DNA of 64,000 nucleotides from Panax quinquefolius. Its lineage: Eukaryota; Streptophyta; Magnoliopsida; Apiales; Araliaceae. Each line of letters begins with the position of its first letter. Positions within the stretch are counted from its first letter, which is position 1. This document shows, piece by piece, positions 10,277 to 21,991 of this stretch. Made by a program: the position numbers and the translations under genes. The DNA is taken from positions 80,281,135 to 80,345,134 of the forward strand of contig CM035166.1 in NCBI GenBank assembly GCA_020205615.1, given 5' to 3'. The notes beneath the pieces are model-generated. The model saw only the letters and a list, made by a program, of their open reading frames with translations, searched no databases and was not told where the DNA came from.

Positions 10277-10855
10277 TGATAAGTAGATTTTATACCTACT
10301 TATTGAATATCAATTCACGAGAATTATGCTCATCTCAAGTAAATTTTAGTATGTTTTTAATTGCATTTTGTATTTATTTTGCATTACTTGTAATTAGAAC
10401 TCCTATGGTATAAAAATGCAGGAAATGGCATAGCTCGGCATTGGTTGGTGGTATGAGACTAGCGAAGGCATGGCACGTGAAATGAGTGTAGATAAGGAAC
10501 TCAGCAGTGCTGGAGGAACAAGAAACAAACTGCCGAACAACAAGAAGCAATAGTAGCAGATAGCAAGATGTCGTGAGATGTATAGCCAATGCATGCTATT
10601 GAAATAGTAGTCTTCATACCACTTATATATGCAAGCAGAGGCTAAAAGTACACATCGTGTACCCGCGCGGCTGAACAAGCTAGATGTCATGCGCTCATAC
10701 CAAGTCGCGTTCTCGCTACTGCTTTGTTTTGTCTTTGTGATCACGTCGTGCATGTGGCGTTATCTCAAGTCATTATTTGAATTATGTTTTTGAATTTGAA
10801 ATTTGAGCGTGGTCTTATCTAAAACTATTCTGGTTGGTACCAGACGTGCATTAAG
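10277..10855 (+). mobile_element. Athila-type LTR, first part
   Basis: The LTR begins TGATAAGTAG and forms a near inverted repeat with CTACTTATTGA just downstream, the same layout as the LTR at 43049. It is interrupted at 10855 by a chromovirus LTR and resumes at 14797. The frames on the opposite strand in this segment are not recognisable proteins. Confidence 0.7.
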
Positions 10856-12012
10856 TGTGACACCCCCAAAATAGGTACATCCCACCCAACCCATTCTGAG
10901 TCGCCAAATACATGGTACAGAAAATAACTACAACTTTATTACTATAATTGTCGTGCAAAATACAACAACACATATGTTCTGAGTTTTGATACAAATATAT
11001 ACCAACTATGACTCATGTCCCAACCTTGGATAGAACGTCACAATGGCACGTTACATAAAGGTACAGTCAATAACTATTTTAGAAATTAAAATCTTCAGAA
11101 AGTGCTCAAGAAACCCTTCATACATGGGAGGCCTTGCGTCTAGGTTATGATAGATATCATATGCCCACAGAATTATCCTTGGTAGACCCAATAGACCCCA
11201 AAGAAAAATGAGAAGATTATATCATATTCTTTCCAATGGTGAGTCTTCTCTTGACATATAATTATCTCCACTGTCTCTAACTGAGAATTATACTTCAACC
11301 AAACTCCAAGATCATATAGGTAGTGCTCGTAGATATACCCAGCAAGTGGATGTGCACAACCCTTGTCTTATGATAACACGAGGTTGTATGTCATTAGACA
11401 TCTTGTATGATAGTGGCAAAACACCCTTCCAATGTTGGGTTCACTTCACCCTATTGGATGCACCAAATATAACTACTAAAGGAAATACAACACACTTTTC
11501 TATACTGTTTAGGGAGAACCTCCAAATCTAAAGACCACTGTTCTATTCTCCTGTTACCCCCGCTTGACCCAGCTACACTCTTATTACCTGGAAGGAATTG
11601 TGAAGCAGAAGGGTGAGCACAACTAGCCCAGTAAAGAATATCATGACTAAAGATAAATAAATTATCAATAGCCTTCATTAGTAATAAATCAGAGATTTAG
11701 AACATGTAGTAGATGATAAAAATTTCAACCATAGTTGCAGCGGAATGAGCAATCCATTAGAAGAGTCAAATAGACCATAAAGTCTATTATCTTTCTCCAT
11801 GTTAAAAGACCACCAACAATGTTTTATACCTGTAACATCAATCAACAGTTTCGATCCACAATCATGTGAATAACTCATAATCATAATTGTGGTTCTAAAT
11901 TCCTCTTCTCATCTAGGACGAAGATAATTTTCATCACCTATCTTTACCTGAAACATCAAAGATCATAGTTATACCAAATCACAGTTCCTGCTCATAATCA
12001 TACAAATAAATT

Positions 12013-12207
12013 CATCTTTGCACTACGGGCCAAAGATATTCGTCAACAGTTCATCTTTGCACTACTGGCCAAAGATATTCAACAATAGGTCATCTTTGCA
12101 CTACATGCCAAAGATATTCAACAACAGATCATCTTTGCACTACAGGTCAAAGATATTCAACAACAGATCATTTTTGCACTGCAGGCCAAAGAGAACTCAT
12201 AGTCACA
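12013..12207 (-). repeat. 39-bp minisatellite, five copies
   Basis: Units begin CATCTTTGCACTAC at 12013, 12052, 12091 and 12130, with a CATTTTTGCACT variant at 12169. Spacing is exactly 39 bp and each unit contains CAAAGATATTC. Shorter, irregular versions occur at about 22555-22690 and, on the other strand, at about 45565-45790 in related LTRs. Confidence 0.93.
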
Positions 12208-12380
12208 ATCATACCAATAATCTATCCATCTTTATACTCAAGTCAAAGAGAAATTTCATCACAAGGATTATAAAAATATTATATATGATAATAAAAACAA
12301 TATGATCAACAGCTGCATTTAATTTCAAGAGTAAGATTCATAAATCAACGATAATTTGGTCAGAAAAAGAAACCAATTTT

Positions 12381-12451
12381 GTCGTGAATATTAACTCGTG
12401 AATAGTAACTCATGAATAGTAACTCGTGAATAATAACTCATGAATAGTAAC
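12381..12451 (-). repeat. 15-bp repeats of AACTCRTGAATAGT in the LTR
   Basis: About five near-identical copies alternate CGTGAATA and CATGAATA. The reverse complement, TACTATTCATG/TACTATTCACG, is repeated at 45228-45350 in LTR A, so this block is conserved between related LTRs. Confidence 0.8.
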
Positions 12452-13422
12452 CTCGACACGAAAAGATAAAGTTTCACAATAATATCCATATCAATATTTA
12501 CAACACCTTAATCCAAATGTTATAAATCACTTAATAATCTCATAATCTAATATTATTAATATTACAACAATATTTTAATCATTTCTTAAACTTATAAATA
12601 ATTTATTTTAATTATTTACACATTATTAATTAATGCATTTAATCATCCCAAAATGTCAAACTCATAAAATTTCATCACCAATAACCAAAACCCTCATCAA
12701 AAATATGCATATACCTCATATAGAATTCTCAAGCCATAAAATCATAATTTCTAATTTTTTTACTTCACATAACATATTTAATTCATTTACTCATAACTAG
12801 TCCATTTTCATGAAAACTACCAAATCAATCCCAAAAATATTTCTTTTCTAGGATTTAGCAGAATATAGTCACATATTGAACATATATTTTTCCCGAAATT
12901 TTTAAAATTCATTTACTATTTTTCATATGGCCAAAACTGCCGAATATTTAGACATTTATCATAAATTATACTCTTGTCCAAAAATTTCAAAATTAACAGA
13001 GTATACTGATGTTATATACATGTACTCCCAATAAAAATTTCACCAATTTTGGAGTTAACCACAAGGAGTTATAAGGATTTACTTTTAAAATAATTTTTTC
13101 CCATAAAATTCATAACTCCTAATCTATACATCCAAAAACCGCCATTTTGGACACAATCTAGAAAACGCATCAAATTATAATTTTCAATTTTTCCAGAATT
13201 TTTGAAGGTCAGAAAAAATACGAAACTGAAAAACATAATAACCCTTATAATCCCTTACCTCAAAAGAGCAATATTTACATTTGGAATATCTGGATGTAAA
13301 GTCAAGGAAACTTACCTTCAATAACAACTCTCCAAGTATCTAAATACTCACAAAAATACGCTCGATAATATAGAGAGAGAAAACTTATGTTTCTGATGTG
13401 ATTTTCAATTCTAACTTAAGCA

Positions 13423-13432
13423 CATATTTATA
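13423..13432 (-). promoter_or_regulatory. Putative TATA box of the 3941-bp solo LTR
   Basis: Read on the - strand this is TATAAATATG. It lies in the same context as the TATA box of the related LTR at 23253-23264: upstream of TTAGAATTGAAAATCACA and a CTCTCTCTCTATATTATCGAG block. Position is inferred from this conservation. Confidence 0.65.
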
Positions 13433-14675
13433 AAAAAATGCTAGAATGCCAAAGGAGACTAAATTAATAAAATAATATTATTTATTTATCATCCTTCTAC
13501 GCATGTCATCCTTGAACAACTTCAGACACCACACTTGAACAATTAATTGAGCACATATTTTCACAAAAAAAACAAAAGTGGGTCCCACCCTTAATTAATA
13601 AAAATATTTATTTTCCGAAACTTCAATAATTCATAATAAATAACTCTTTTATCAGAAAAATATGAATTTTATGTCCATTCCATACGAAATCGAATTCTCT
13701 ACAACTTTTTTGCTTTAAGTTTTTCCAAATTCCAAACAGAAAATATCCGAAATCCACAAACGGATGATTTTTAACACTTTAAAATTCATAACAAATCATG
13801 CGTTAATTTTTAACGGTTCAAAATTTGTGGACATATACTCAACTTATATATGTATAACATATCCAAAAATAACAACGATCCAACGGTCGGATTAAAATTA
13901 TAACTCACACAATAGAGCTTTAAGAACACTGATTTAATTTTTAATACCTCCATTCCGACAAAATACTGATAAAACAACTCAACACTAATTCCTTCATTTA
14001 TAACCACATAAATAAATCTATCATTTATATCCACATCAAATAAATATTTTCTTATCATATAAATCAATAATTAATTATTCACAAATAATATTACTGAAAT
14101 CACAATAATGACAACCAAATGGCCCTGTGAAGAGGGGCTTTTCCGATAAGAATTCTCCATCGCACGCAATTAGGTGACCAAACCTCTCATTGATGAGAAC
14201 TTTCTAGACATTATCAATAATGCTATCTAATAATATTATTCAAATAATATGAATTATTGATATGATAATGGGAAAAACTGTGCAGTGACAATTATTGAAA
14301 TAACAATAATATAAAATATCAACGCAGCAATTATTGAATCAATAAAATAAAATATTGAACAGTAATTACTGTAACAATTATTGAGTAGTGCCTTCTTACG
14401 TAAGAATTAATAATTCAACAATATTGTGCAATACCGTGTGCTACTGTGCAACAACGTGTATTACTTTACTTTACCCACCGGGTATTCCAACAATGTTAAA
14501 GGTAACGATTACGACGTTATTTATAAAAACTCATACTTGTCATTTTCTTCATCCGACAGTTATTCTGTTATGGGGCCCACAAATGGCTGTGCCGTCGTAT
14601 GAATATTCTCTGACAAAAAGAATATTCCCCGACAACAATGAGTATTTTATAACCACTTGCGTATTTTGTAAACTT

Positions 14676-14711
<36 letters not shown>

Positions 14712-14796
14712 CCTTAACTTTAAACTTTTATCAATTTAACTATTTACTAAATAAAAAAATTGAATACTTTTATTTCATAAAATTCGGGGTCTTACA

Positions 14797-15687
14797 TTAA
14801 GTATGTTTTTATCAGTTATTCATATGGGTAATGAGGGTTAGTAGCTTTGAACTAATTTCAAAGGAGGATTTGAGTAAAAACTGAAGATTTTCTTTATCTT
14901 CTTTTGAATTCAGTCATTGAATAATAACTCATTTCATTTTGCTGGAAATTATTGGAGATTAAAACAGCACTGTGGAGCATAATCTGCAATTGGGTTTAAT
15001 CAATTATATCTTCTCTCTGAATTGCATTATTTATTTTCCATGTGTTACTATAATCCCATAATGGCTTTCGATTCAGAAATGATATGTAGTCTATAATTAA
15101 CTGCCTGAATGCTTGATTGTTCGTTTATCATTGGAATTTCTGTTATGATTGATTGGATTGCATGAATGTTTGATCATCATTCATTTTATATGCTTATATG
15201 GAATTGAAAAATGACATGTGAGCATGGATGTAATCATGATAGCATGCGTTTATGAGGCTGAAATGTTTAGCTTTATATTTTGTGAACCAGATAGAAATAT
15301 ACTGCTTCACCATGTGTAGTAATATAAGAGTTTGTGCTTCAATTCAATATTGCTACAATTTCACATAGAAATATAGTGATTTTGGTCTTATTGATGATTA
15401 CATGATTTCTATTGCATATGGAGGTTATGCAAGCAAGTCATAATACATTGAAAAATGGTAATGTCTAAGTTTGTGCTCTTGGCTAATTTTCCAGGATACT
15501 TGTACAATCTTGCATGATGGTAAGATTTATATGAAATATGAAATGAAGTTAGAATCCCATTAATTCCAAATTTGATTTCATTAAAGTACAATTGTGTTTT
15601 TAATTACTAGTTGATTTAGAATTAATTGAAATTGTGAGCTAATCGTTTAAGCATATAAAAAATAGTGATACAATTTGTTAGTTCCTA
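14797..15687 (+). mobile_element. Athila-type LTR, second part
   Basis: Continuation of the LTR broken at 10855. It shares ordered blocks with the LTR at 43049-44760, including GTAATCATGATAGCATGC, GATAGAAATATACTG and AATGAAGTTAGAATCCCATT, in the same order and spacing. It contains no gene. It is cut near 15687 by the Sirevirus LTR. Confidence 0.7.
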
Positions 15688-17225
15688 GTTGGCACAATAG
15701 TTATCTAGAAGGGGGGGGGGGTGAATAGATATTTACAAATCTTTTCATTTTAAACTTTTTCTTTAATGATGATTAAAACTTAGCGGAATTTATGTTTGTT
15801 TTAATCTTCTTTACAAAGCAGTGGAGTTATGAGAGCGAGGCAGTTATAGCAATTACAACAGATATAGCAGTTAATATGAATGTAGAAGACATAGTCGTTT
15901 TTAAGTGGTTCAGAGCACTTAAAGCTCCTAGTCCACTCTTCTACTCAACGAGTAGGATATCCACTAAGGATGTCTTTTACAACTTCAAATCACACGATTC
16001 CTTCTGACCAAAGTGATCTAGGAACTTCTTAGTTCACTCTTGAACTCTTCAAGTCCAGCAGACTTGGCTTTCTTACAATTCACTTAGAACTCTTCAAGTT
16101 CAGTAGACTTGGTACTCTTCTTCAGTTGATTGATAGATGTTGAGTTCTTGATGGTTGCTACTCAGTTTCTGTTTAAGCACTTGTTCGAAAGAACTGAGTA
16201 GCTGAGCAAGCTTTGCAAATTCTCAGATCGTAGAGTTGAGCTTGAGAGCTATTCACTTTGTTTGTTCAATGCTTGCTTGATTACTCTCTCATCTGTCTGA
16301 TTTGCATATATGTGATCTTGAAAACTATCCGTTGGATCCATCCGTTGAGGCATTAAATGCATTTGACTTTTCTGACCTTTGATGGAGACATTTCCGCACA
16401 TCTTCTGAAACTGCATTCTGGCCCACTGACACAGCAGACTGCTTTCTCACCTAACACCTGAAAAGGTGTTTTGCCCCCTTACCAATGGTACTTTCCTTAG
16501 CTTCTTCAATACGCTTCTTTGTTGCATACTAAGGATATTTCATAGTACTTTGGGACTGATGAGTACTGCAACGTCTAGAATCCATTCCTCATATATTGGA
16601 ATATGTCTTTACACATATCATGAGGCTCGACGTTTTCTGACATAAGACAGATGATGCTCTACGATTTGTATCGTGATACTCTACGATTCAGATAGTAGTT
16701 ACTTGTCGCCTTGGTGCTTGATCTGATGCTATCAACCGAGAGCACTACAATTTCTCTTAAAGCTTTGCACACTACTATCTTTGCTTGCTAGGTTCTAACT
16801 CTACGTCTCCGAGAGCATACTACGATCGTTGACTTGTAAACTCTACGTTTCCTTCAGCATGCTACGATCGTTGAGTTGGCTCGGCAAACGTTGGGACCAC
16901 TCTACGATTCCCGAAGAGGCCCTTCAAGGCAGGCACACTACGATCTTCTAAGCTCTACGTTTCTGCCTTGACTTCTGCAATGTTGATCAGATTTATACAC
17001 TCTAATTTCTTCGAAGCCTATCTATTACATCTCAAGATCAACCTAGCAGCTTTGATCTTTCTATCTATACATTCTATTACAGAATGATACACGTTAAGAG
17101 CTTAGATCAACCTAACAAATTTGATCTATCACTAAGTCCTCGTACATATCTTACTTGAAGGACTTTACAAATAATCATGAGCATATACATTAAAATATCA
17201 AATCATAATATGCATTCTCCCAATA
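15688..17225 (-). mobile_element. Sirevirus-type Ty1/copia 3' LTR
   Basis: The right edge is fixed by the polypurine tract at 17226-17240; on the - strand the LTR starts TATTGGGAGAATGC, where the family normally has TGTTGG. The left edge is less certain; GTTGGCACAATAG near 15688 gives the matching CCAAC end. Inside are an 11-G run at 15711-15721 within CTAGAAGGGGGG...GTGAATAG, a sequence common in Sirevirus LTRs, and many CTCTACG and CTACGATCGTTGA motifs at 16640-16960. The short frame at 15792 is not recognisable. Confidence 0.78.
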
Positions 17226-17240
17226 ATCTCCCCCTATTTG
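17226..17240 (-). promoter_or_regulatory. Sirevirus polypurine tract
   Basis: On the - strand AAATAGGGGGAGAT follows TATGTCAACATC and directly precedes the LTR. This combination is diagnostic of SIRE/Maximus-type elements. Confidence 0.85.
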
Positions 17241-17464
17241 ATGTTGACATAACCAAGGAGATTTGTTGTCATGATTATTAGTGTCTAGATGCATTTGCAG
17301 GAGATTTAAACATCACTTAGTATTTCAGTGAGCAGCTAAAATTTCTAGAGAATAAGCATGAATTTATTGATGTTCAAGAAATATTGCAGTTTAGCTTTAC
17401 ATCAATAAGAATTTAAAGTTTCAACTTATCTCTATTTCTTTGACTTTTTCCTTAGAGGATTGGC

Positions 17465-20400
17465 TTACTCCTCAGCCCTTCTTTTCTTGCTAGCTTCATC
17501 TCTTATGGCTAACTCTTCCAGCTCACTCGGACTTACTATCGGGTTGTGATCATGCCTATTCATGAATGTTGGATCTCCAATTGGCATTCTTAGGCCTGTG
17601 GTGGTCACATTTGGTGAGCTGATAGTTGGCCCTTGATTTCTTAAAGGCTGAGCCATCAAGAGTTCCTGCTGATCAGATCGTTGAGTCTGATTGCTTGATC
17701 GTACAGTCTGTTGGTGGAACTGTCTTGCAGGAGGGATTTATGAAAATTGTCCTCTTCCCCTTTCTTGGTTTCCTCTGCCTCTGCCTCTGCCCTGATCTCC
17801 CTGTGCTCCTTGAACTCCTTTCCCATTATTCTCCCCCTTTATGTCAGCATCAAGGGTTTGAATGTCTGCAGAAAGTCGATTCACTCCTTGGACAAGCTCG
17901 TTCAGTTGGCTTTGTGTCTGAGCAATGTCCTCTCGACTTTCCTTGATCTATTTTTTAGATCTAACTTCTTTATTTCGGAGGGCAGTGAGAACAATGTCAT
18001 TCTGTCATTCCTGATTGATAAAAGATTTCTGAAATTCTTGGACTGAGGCTTTCAAGTTGATGATGTTCTCCAGCATAAGTTTATTTTGAACTTCTTGATT
18101 TTTCTGCATTTCAAGAACAGCCTCTCTTTGCTTGGCGGCTATCTGGAAGTGAATCTCATCTCTGTCCTTCATGCTCTTAAGAATTTCTTGGATAATTTCC
18201 CTCAGCTTCTTTGTAAGCTTAGCATTCATAGTGCCAGGAAAATTATTTGCAGCTGTGATCATTTGATTCAGCCAGATAAGAATGAGGTCAGAGTGAGATT
18301 CTAGGCTTTCTTCTATGTTCTTGACCATGTCCTTGGTTGCTTCCTTCAGGTCATCCTTTGTGGGCAGATTTGGGAAAGTATCATTAGCTTGAGGATTGTT
18401 GAATGGAGGGGATTCTTTCTGAGACTGATCGTGCATGGAGTAGAGAGCAAGATCAAGACTAAAATAGTCATTTGAGGAGGAGGATGGTATGTCTGATGGA
18501 GGGGCCTGAGTTGCGATGTTTGGAAAATGGGGCTCTACGATTTCTATTGGGACTCTACGACTGGGCTAGAGTCATGGATCATAGAGATGGTGGTTTGTGG
18601 GAGCAAAATAAAGTTGGCTGCATTTGGTTCCTTAGTTACAGAATTTTGGGATTCTGCAACTAGAAATTGATTGACTGAATTAAGAATCACTTCCAACCAT
18701 CGAGGGAATTCATATAATTGACTAAATGATGATGATGGCAAGTGATTAACTCTGAAGTGAGTAGGGATAGATAGTACCTCAAGTTTATCCTTTGAGGAAG
18801 AATTGTTGGTAAGGAATTTCTTGGCAAAATTGAAACTCCCTGGAAATCCATGAGCCAATACTAAGATGGCTGGATACTCTTTGAAACTCTAGAACATGTG
18901 ATCCCAACAGTTTAGGATTTGGGCTTGATGATATGGCATCATGGGTAGGTATAAAAACATCTAATTATAGAGATAGCTTCTATACCCATCTCTGCCCACA
19001 CCAGTGATCTGAAGGTCATCATCATCATCTTCCTCTTCTCTGTCTTCGTTGGAGGACTCCATTATCTCAATGGGCTCTTGATGATCTGGCACTGATTCCT
19101 TTTCATTTCTGGCAGGGATATCCTCTTCTGCCATGGAGATATCTTGAGGCTCCCCCTCAACTTGATCATCTTCTGGTAAGCTCATAAACTCCCCCTCAAT
19201 TGGAGCATCTTCTTGAGTTTCAGGCATTTTCCCCTCAGCTGGTGTATTCTCTATCAAGAGAATTTCAGGGATCTCCCCCTCAGCTGGAGCATTGTCCTCT
19301 TGACTTTCTCTGGATATTTCCTTCTTAGCAACCATGCTCTTTGCTTCCTTCTTCAGCACCTTTTCATTTTCAAGAATGTACTTCTTAACCAGCTTTCTCT
19401 TTGATTTGCTAGGTTTAGCCACAGCTTCAAGACTTTCTTGAATCTCAGTGTTGTCCTTTTCAACAGCCACTATGCTTAAGGTAGCTACCTCCTTGCCTGC
19501 CATGCTTGGTCTGGTCCCTACGAACAGTAGAGACTCTACGAGTGAGGTGATTGATGGCCTTTTGAACTTATGATCAACTTTGTTTTTCTTCAGGATCTGG
19601 GATATGGTAGCCTGATCCTCATCTGCTTCATCTTGTTGCTGCTTTCTCCTTAGCATCCTCAGAGTCTCTATATCAGAGGACTCTACAGGTATATAAGTAG
19701 TAGATCCTTGAGGCTCTTCCACCTGTCTAGCCTTTAGCTTCCTCTTGCCCTTGCTTTTTCTGGTAAGGACAAGGGGTTCTTCTTTGTTGATTTCTTCTTC
19801 TTCTTTGATCTCCCTGACCACGGACATGTTTCCTAGAAAGCCTGAGTTCTTCAGATCCCCAGTTCTTTTACTGGATTCTGTCATCATTCGAACATGCTAA
19901 GCTGGATTCCTCTTCCAATTTTTAAGTAGCTGCTGGGTCATTCGCCTATTTGGGTTGATAGCTTCTCCTTCTTCATCCCCAATTTTGTCACCCAGGGCAG
20001 ACTGTAGAATGATGCTTATGAATCTCCCATATAGCATCTTCTGAGGGCTTTTTGATTTCTTAGAATTGACTAACCACTTTCCAATCCATTCGAACAATAG
20101 GGCTCCATAGTTGAGTTGTATACCATAATACATGGCCGTCATGAGCTTAAGTTGTACTTCGTTGACAGAGTCATGTCCTGAGTTCTTGCAGCATATACAT
20201 TTCCCAATAATATCACCAAAAAATTGCATTTCCTCTGTAGGAACTCCTTCTTCTTGTACCCTTTTCACGAGAGGATTTTTCTTGTGATGCATTCTTCTTA
20301 GTCCCTCTTGGAAATCTGCGCTATCTATGACTGAATGCCCTTCATTTTTGAGACCTAGGGCAAGATTGATGTCTTCTACCTTTAATCTGATTTCTACTGC

Positions 20401-20610
20401 CCTTACTCTTGTAGTGATGGTGTCTTTTTCTAGCACACCATATTTGTAGAAATCTTTCACCAGTTTGGGATATATCAGAGTGTCTGTGCCCAAAGCCTCT
20501 TCGAGATCGACCTTCTTTAGAAGTGCCAGAGTCTTGTGAAATTTAGGTTGAGCTATTTTGAACTCGTCAAAACAGAGTCTGTAGCCTGAGAAAACACTGG
20601 ATGACGCCAT
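17465..20610 (-). pseudogene. Sirevirus env-like ORF downstream of pol, broken by stops and a frameshift
   Basis: The ORF starts at 20610 with MASSSVFSGYRLCFDEFKIA. The N-terminal domain (to 19897) has QPKFHKTLALLKKVDLEEAL and MTAMYYGIQLNYGALLFEWI, resembling the N-terminal globular region of plant Sirevirus env-like proteins. A stop at 19897 is followed in the same frame by a Lys/Glu-rich acidic region (19887-18961) ending in an Asp/Glu tract. After another stop the same frame is open at 18858-18544. A frameshift then leads to 18436-18005, a strongly heptad-like coiled-coil segment (IAAKQREAVLEMQKNQEVQN). Next come RGRGRGNQERGRGQ near 17740-17790 and a tail at 17659-17465. About 1000 codons are represented. 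No clear signal peptide or transmembrane segment is seen, so a real envelope role is unproven. The pseudogene status is certain. Confidence 0.82.
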
Positions 20611-20930
20611 TGATTTTCTAACTGGAAGTGAGATTCGACTGAGCTTTCTTCTGAGTTAGGTTTTTTTTTTTGCTTTGAGAGAGGATGGGAGAGAGATAAT
20701 CTTTTGAACTTCAGATTTCAAAAATACAATTTCAATTTGTACTGTAATTTCCCTCTCTCCTTTTTCGCTTAGTGGGACAGGTGTCGACTTTTTTTTGGCT
20801 CTACGATTTTGTCAGTTAAGGATTGTACTAATTTGCCCTTGGCTCTTTCAGAGCTGAGGTGTCCTTAGGGAGGACTACGATCGTTGAGGTAGTTCAGTGA
20901 TCGTTGAGTGCTTTTCCTTTGTCCAGTCTG

Positions 20931-21110
20931 AGCTACGATCGTCGAGTCTGTTCATCAACTGTCATGTTTGATCTACGATCGTCGAGTCTGTCCATCATTC
21001 GTAGAGTCTGAGCTATGATCGTCGAGTCTGTTCATCAACCGTCGTGTCTGATCTACGATCGTTGAGTCTGTCCATCATTCGTAGAGTCTGAGCTACGATC
21101 GTTGAGTCTG
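20931..21110 (-). repeat. Palindrome-bearing 40-bp repeats in an 80-bp higher-order unit
   Basis: CTACGATC (once CTATGATC) recurs at 20933, 20973, 21013, 21053 and 21093, a strict 40-bp period. Alternate copies are more alike (AGCTACGATCGTCGAG...TTCATCAAC versus ATCTACGATCGTCGAG...TCCATCATTCGTAG), giving an 80-bp A-B unit. The core ACGATCGT is a perfect palindrome. Further copies occur at 20875, 21324 and 21358 and in the LTR at about 16820 and 16863. Repeated palindromes in the non-coding region after pol are a known Sirevirus feature. Confidence 0.9.
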
Positions 21111-21450
21111 TCCTGAACCTTGTGATGAGTTTTTGATAAAGCATTCTTTTAAGGCAACTCAGGAAGGGCCAACCTCTTGGAGTGAGTCAAGGGTTAGGTT
21201 TGTTCCTGAGACGCTTATCAGAAGTATTGCTTTGTTTTGAAGCTTATCATCACAGGGTTTGCTCTTGCTTTGTTGATGAGGCTTTTGTCATCGTTAAGTC
21301 TGCTCTACGATGGTTGAGTCTTTGCTACGATCGTTGAGGTGGTTTTGTCTCTATAGCTCTACGATCGTGGACTTCCCTTGATCATGTCTACGATTTTGAG
21401 TTCAAATTTTTCAGATTCATGTATGGTTAGCACAATCTAGAGCATATATT

Positions 21451-21735
21451 TTATGGTTGAAGATTTAGCATGCCTAGCTCACTTATTAACTTATTAAATC
21501 TGGATTCATCTAGAGGTTTTGTAAAAACATCAGCAAGTTGATTTTCAATAGGGATATATTGTAAAGATATATTTCCATTTTGCATATGATCCCTAATGAA
21601 GTGATACCTTATTTCAATATGCTTAGTTCTAGAATGCATAACAGGATTATGAGTTATTGTTATGGCACTTGTGTTATCACAGTGAATGGGAATAGATTTG
21701 AAGTCAAACCCATAGTCAGCTAGCTGATTTTTCAT
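21451..21735 (-). pseudogene. Ty1/copia RNase H C-terminal half (end of Sirevirus pol)
   Basis: The 94-residue frame contains IPIHCDNTSAITITHNPVMH, SRTKHIEIRYHFIRDHMQNG and NQLADVFTKPLDESRF. These are the conserved last motifs of Ty1/copia RNase H, including the catalytic Asp of CDNTSA. It ends with a natural pol stop. Everything upstream, including gag, protease, integrase, RT and the first part of RNase H, is absent: homology stops at about 21738 in sequence I cannot place. This is a 5' truncation and not a frameshift, since no pol motif is seen in other frames up to the gap. Confidence 0.93.
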
Positions 21736-21738
21736 CTA

Positions 21739-21830
21739 TAGATCTCGAAAGCACAAAGAATGCTAAAGAAAGAATGTATTCAAATTCTGCAATTGAAGTA
21801 GACACGTAGTTTTGCTTTTTGCTAAATCAG
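21739..21830. other. Unassigned sequence left of the assembly gap
   Basis: Ninety-two bases that match neither the copia pol motifs nor the chromovirus leader on the far side of the gap. No gene or repeat is recognised. Confidence 0.6.
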
Positions 21831-21930
21831 NNNNNNNNNNNNNNNNNNNNNNNNNNNNNNNNNNNNNNNNNNNNNNNNNNNNNNNNNNNNNNNNNNNNNN
21901 NNNNNNNNNNNNNNNNNNNNNNNNNNNNNN
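21831..21930. other. Assembly gap of 100 N
   Basis: Exactly 100 N, the conventional placeholder for a scaffold gap of unknown length. The sequences on the two sides belong to different elements, so the true distance and even the adjacency are unknown. Confidence 1.
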
Positions 21931-21991
21931 TTTACTCGTCTCTCCCCTCCTAGTTCTATTCCCCGATCTCCGCCAGAGATCATATCCCTAA

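Larger units (their letters stand above)
10856..14796 (-). mobile_element. 3941-bp solo LTR of a Tekay-like chromovirus
   Basis: On the - strand it begins TGTAAGACCCCGAATTTT and ends TTTTGGGGGTGTCACA. It is flanked by a perfect 5-bp duplication, TTAAG at 10851-10855 and 14797-14801. No internal domain, PBS or second LTR is present, so it is a solo LTR. It belongs to the same family as the LTRs at 22006-24606 and before 46335. Shared features are the same terminal sequences, the GTGAGC...CAACTAGCCC motif, the minisatellite built on CATCTTTGCACTAC, and CTCGTGAATAGT repeats. It is about 1.3 kb longer than the 22006-24606 LTR on the U5 side, so it contains extra or expanded sequence there. The open frame at 12018-12305 is produced by the 39-bp repeat and is not a gene. 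Confidence 0.92.
15688..21738 (-). mobile_element. Sirevirus-type Ty1/copia element, 3' half
   Basis: Read on the - strand the order is the RNase H end of pol (21735-21451), a palindrome-rich spacer, an env-like ORF (20610-17465), a polypurine tract (17240-17226) and the 3' LTR (17225-15688). This order defines Sireviruses among Ty1/copia elements. The 5' LTR, gag and most of pol are missing: sequence similarity to pol stops at about 21738, just before the assembly gap. It is inserted in the Athila LTR, whose right part is not seen again here. Confidence 0.85.

Noticed and set aside
10374..10753. Two overlapping - strand frames with hydrophobic stretches in the Athila LTR
   Set aside because: They overlap in different frames, show no family motif, and lie antisense in an LTR.
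12018..12305. 95-codon + strand frame with repeated 13-residue blocks as a gene
   Set aside because: It is generated by a 39-bp minisatellite inside an LTR and lies on the strand opposite to LTR transcription.
17626..18304. + strand frames of 106, 99 and 72 codons
   Set aside because: They are antisense to the coiled-coil and RG-rich part of the env-like ORF, which has clear protein character.
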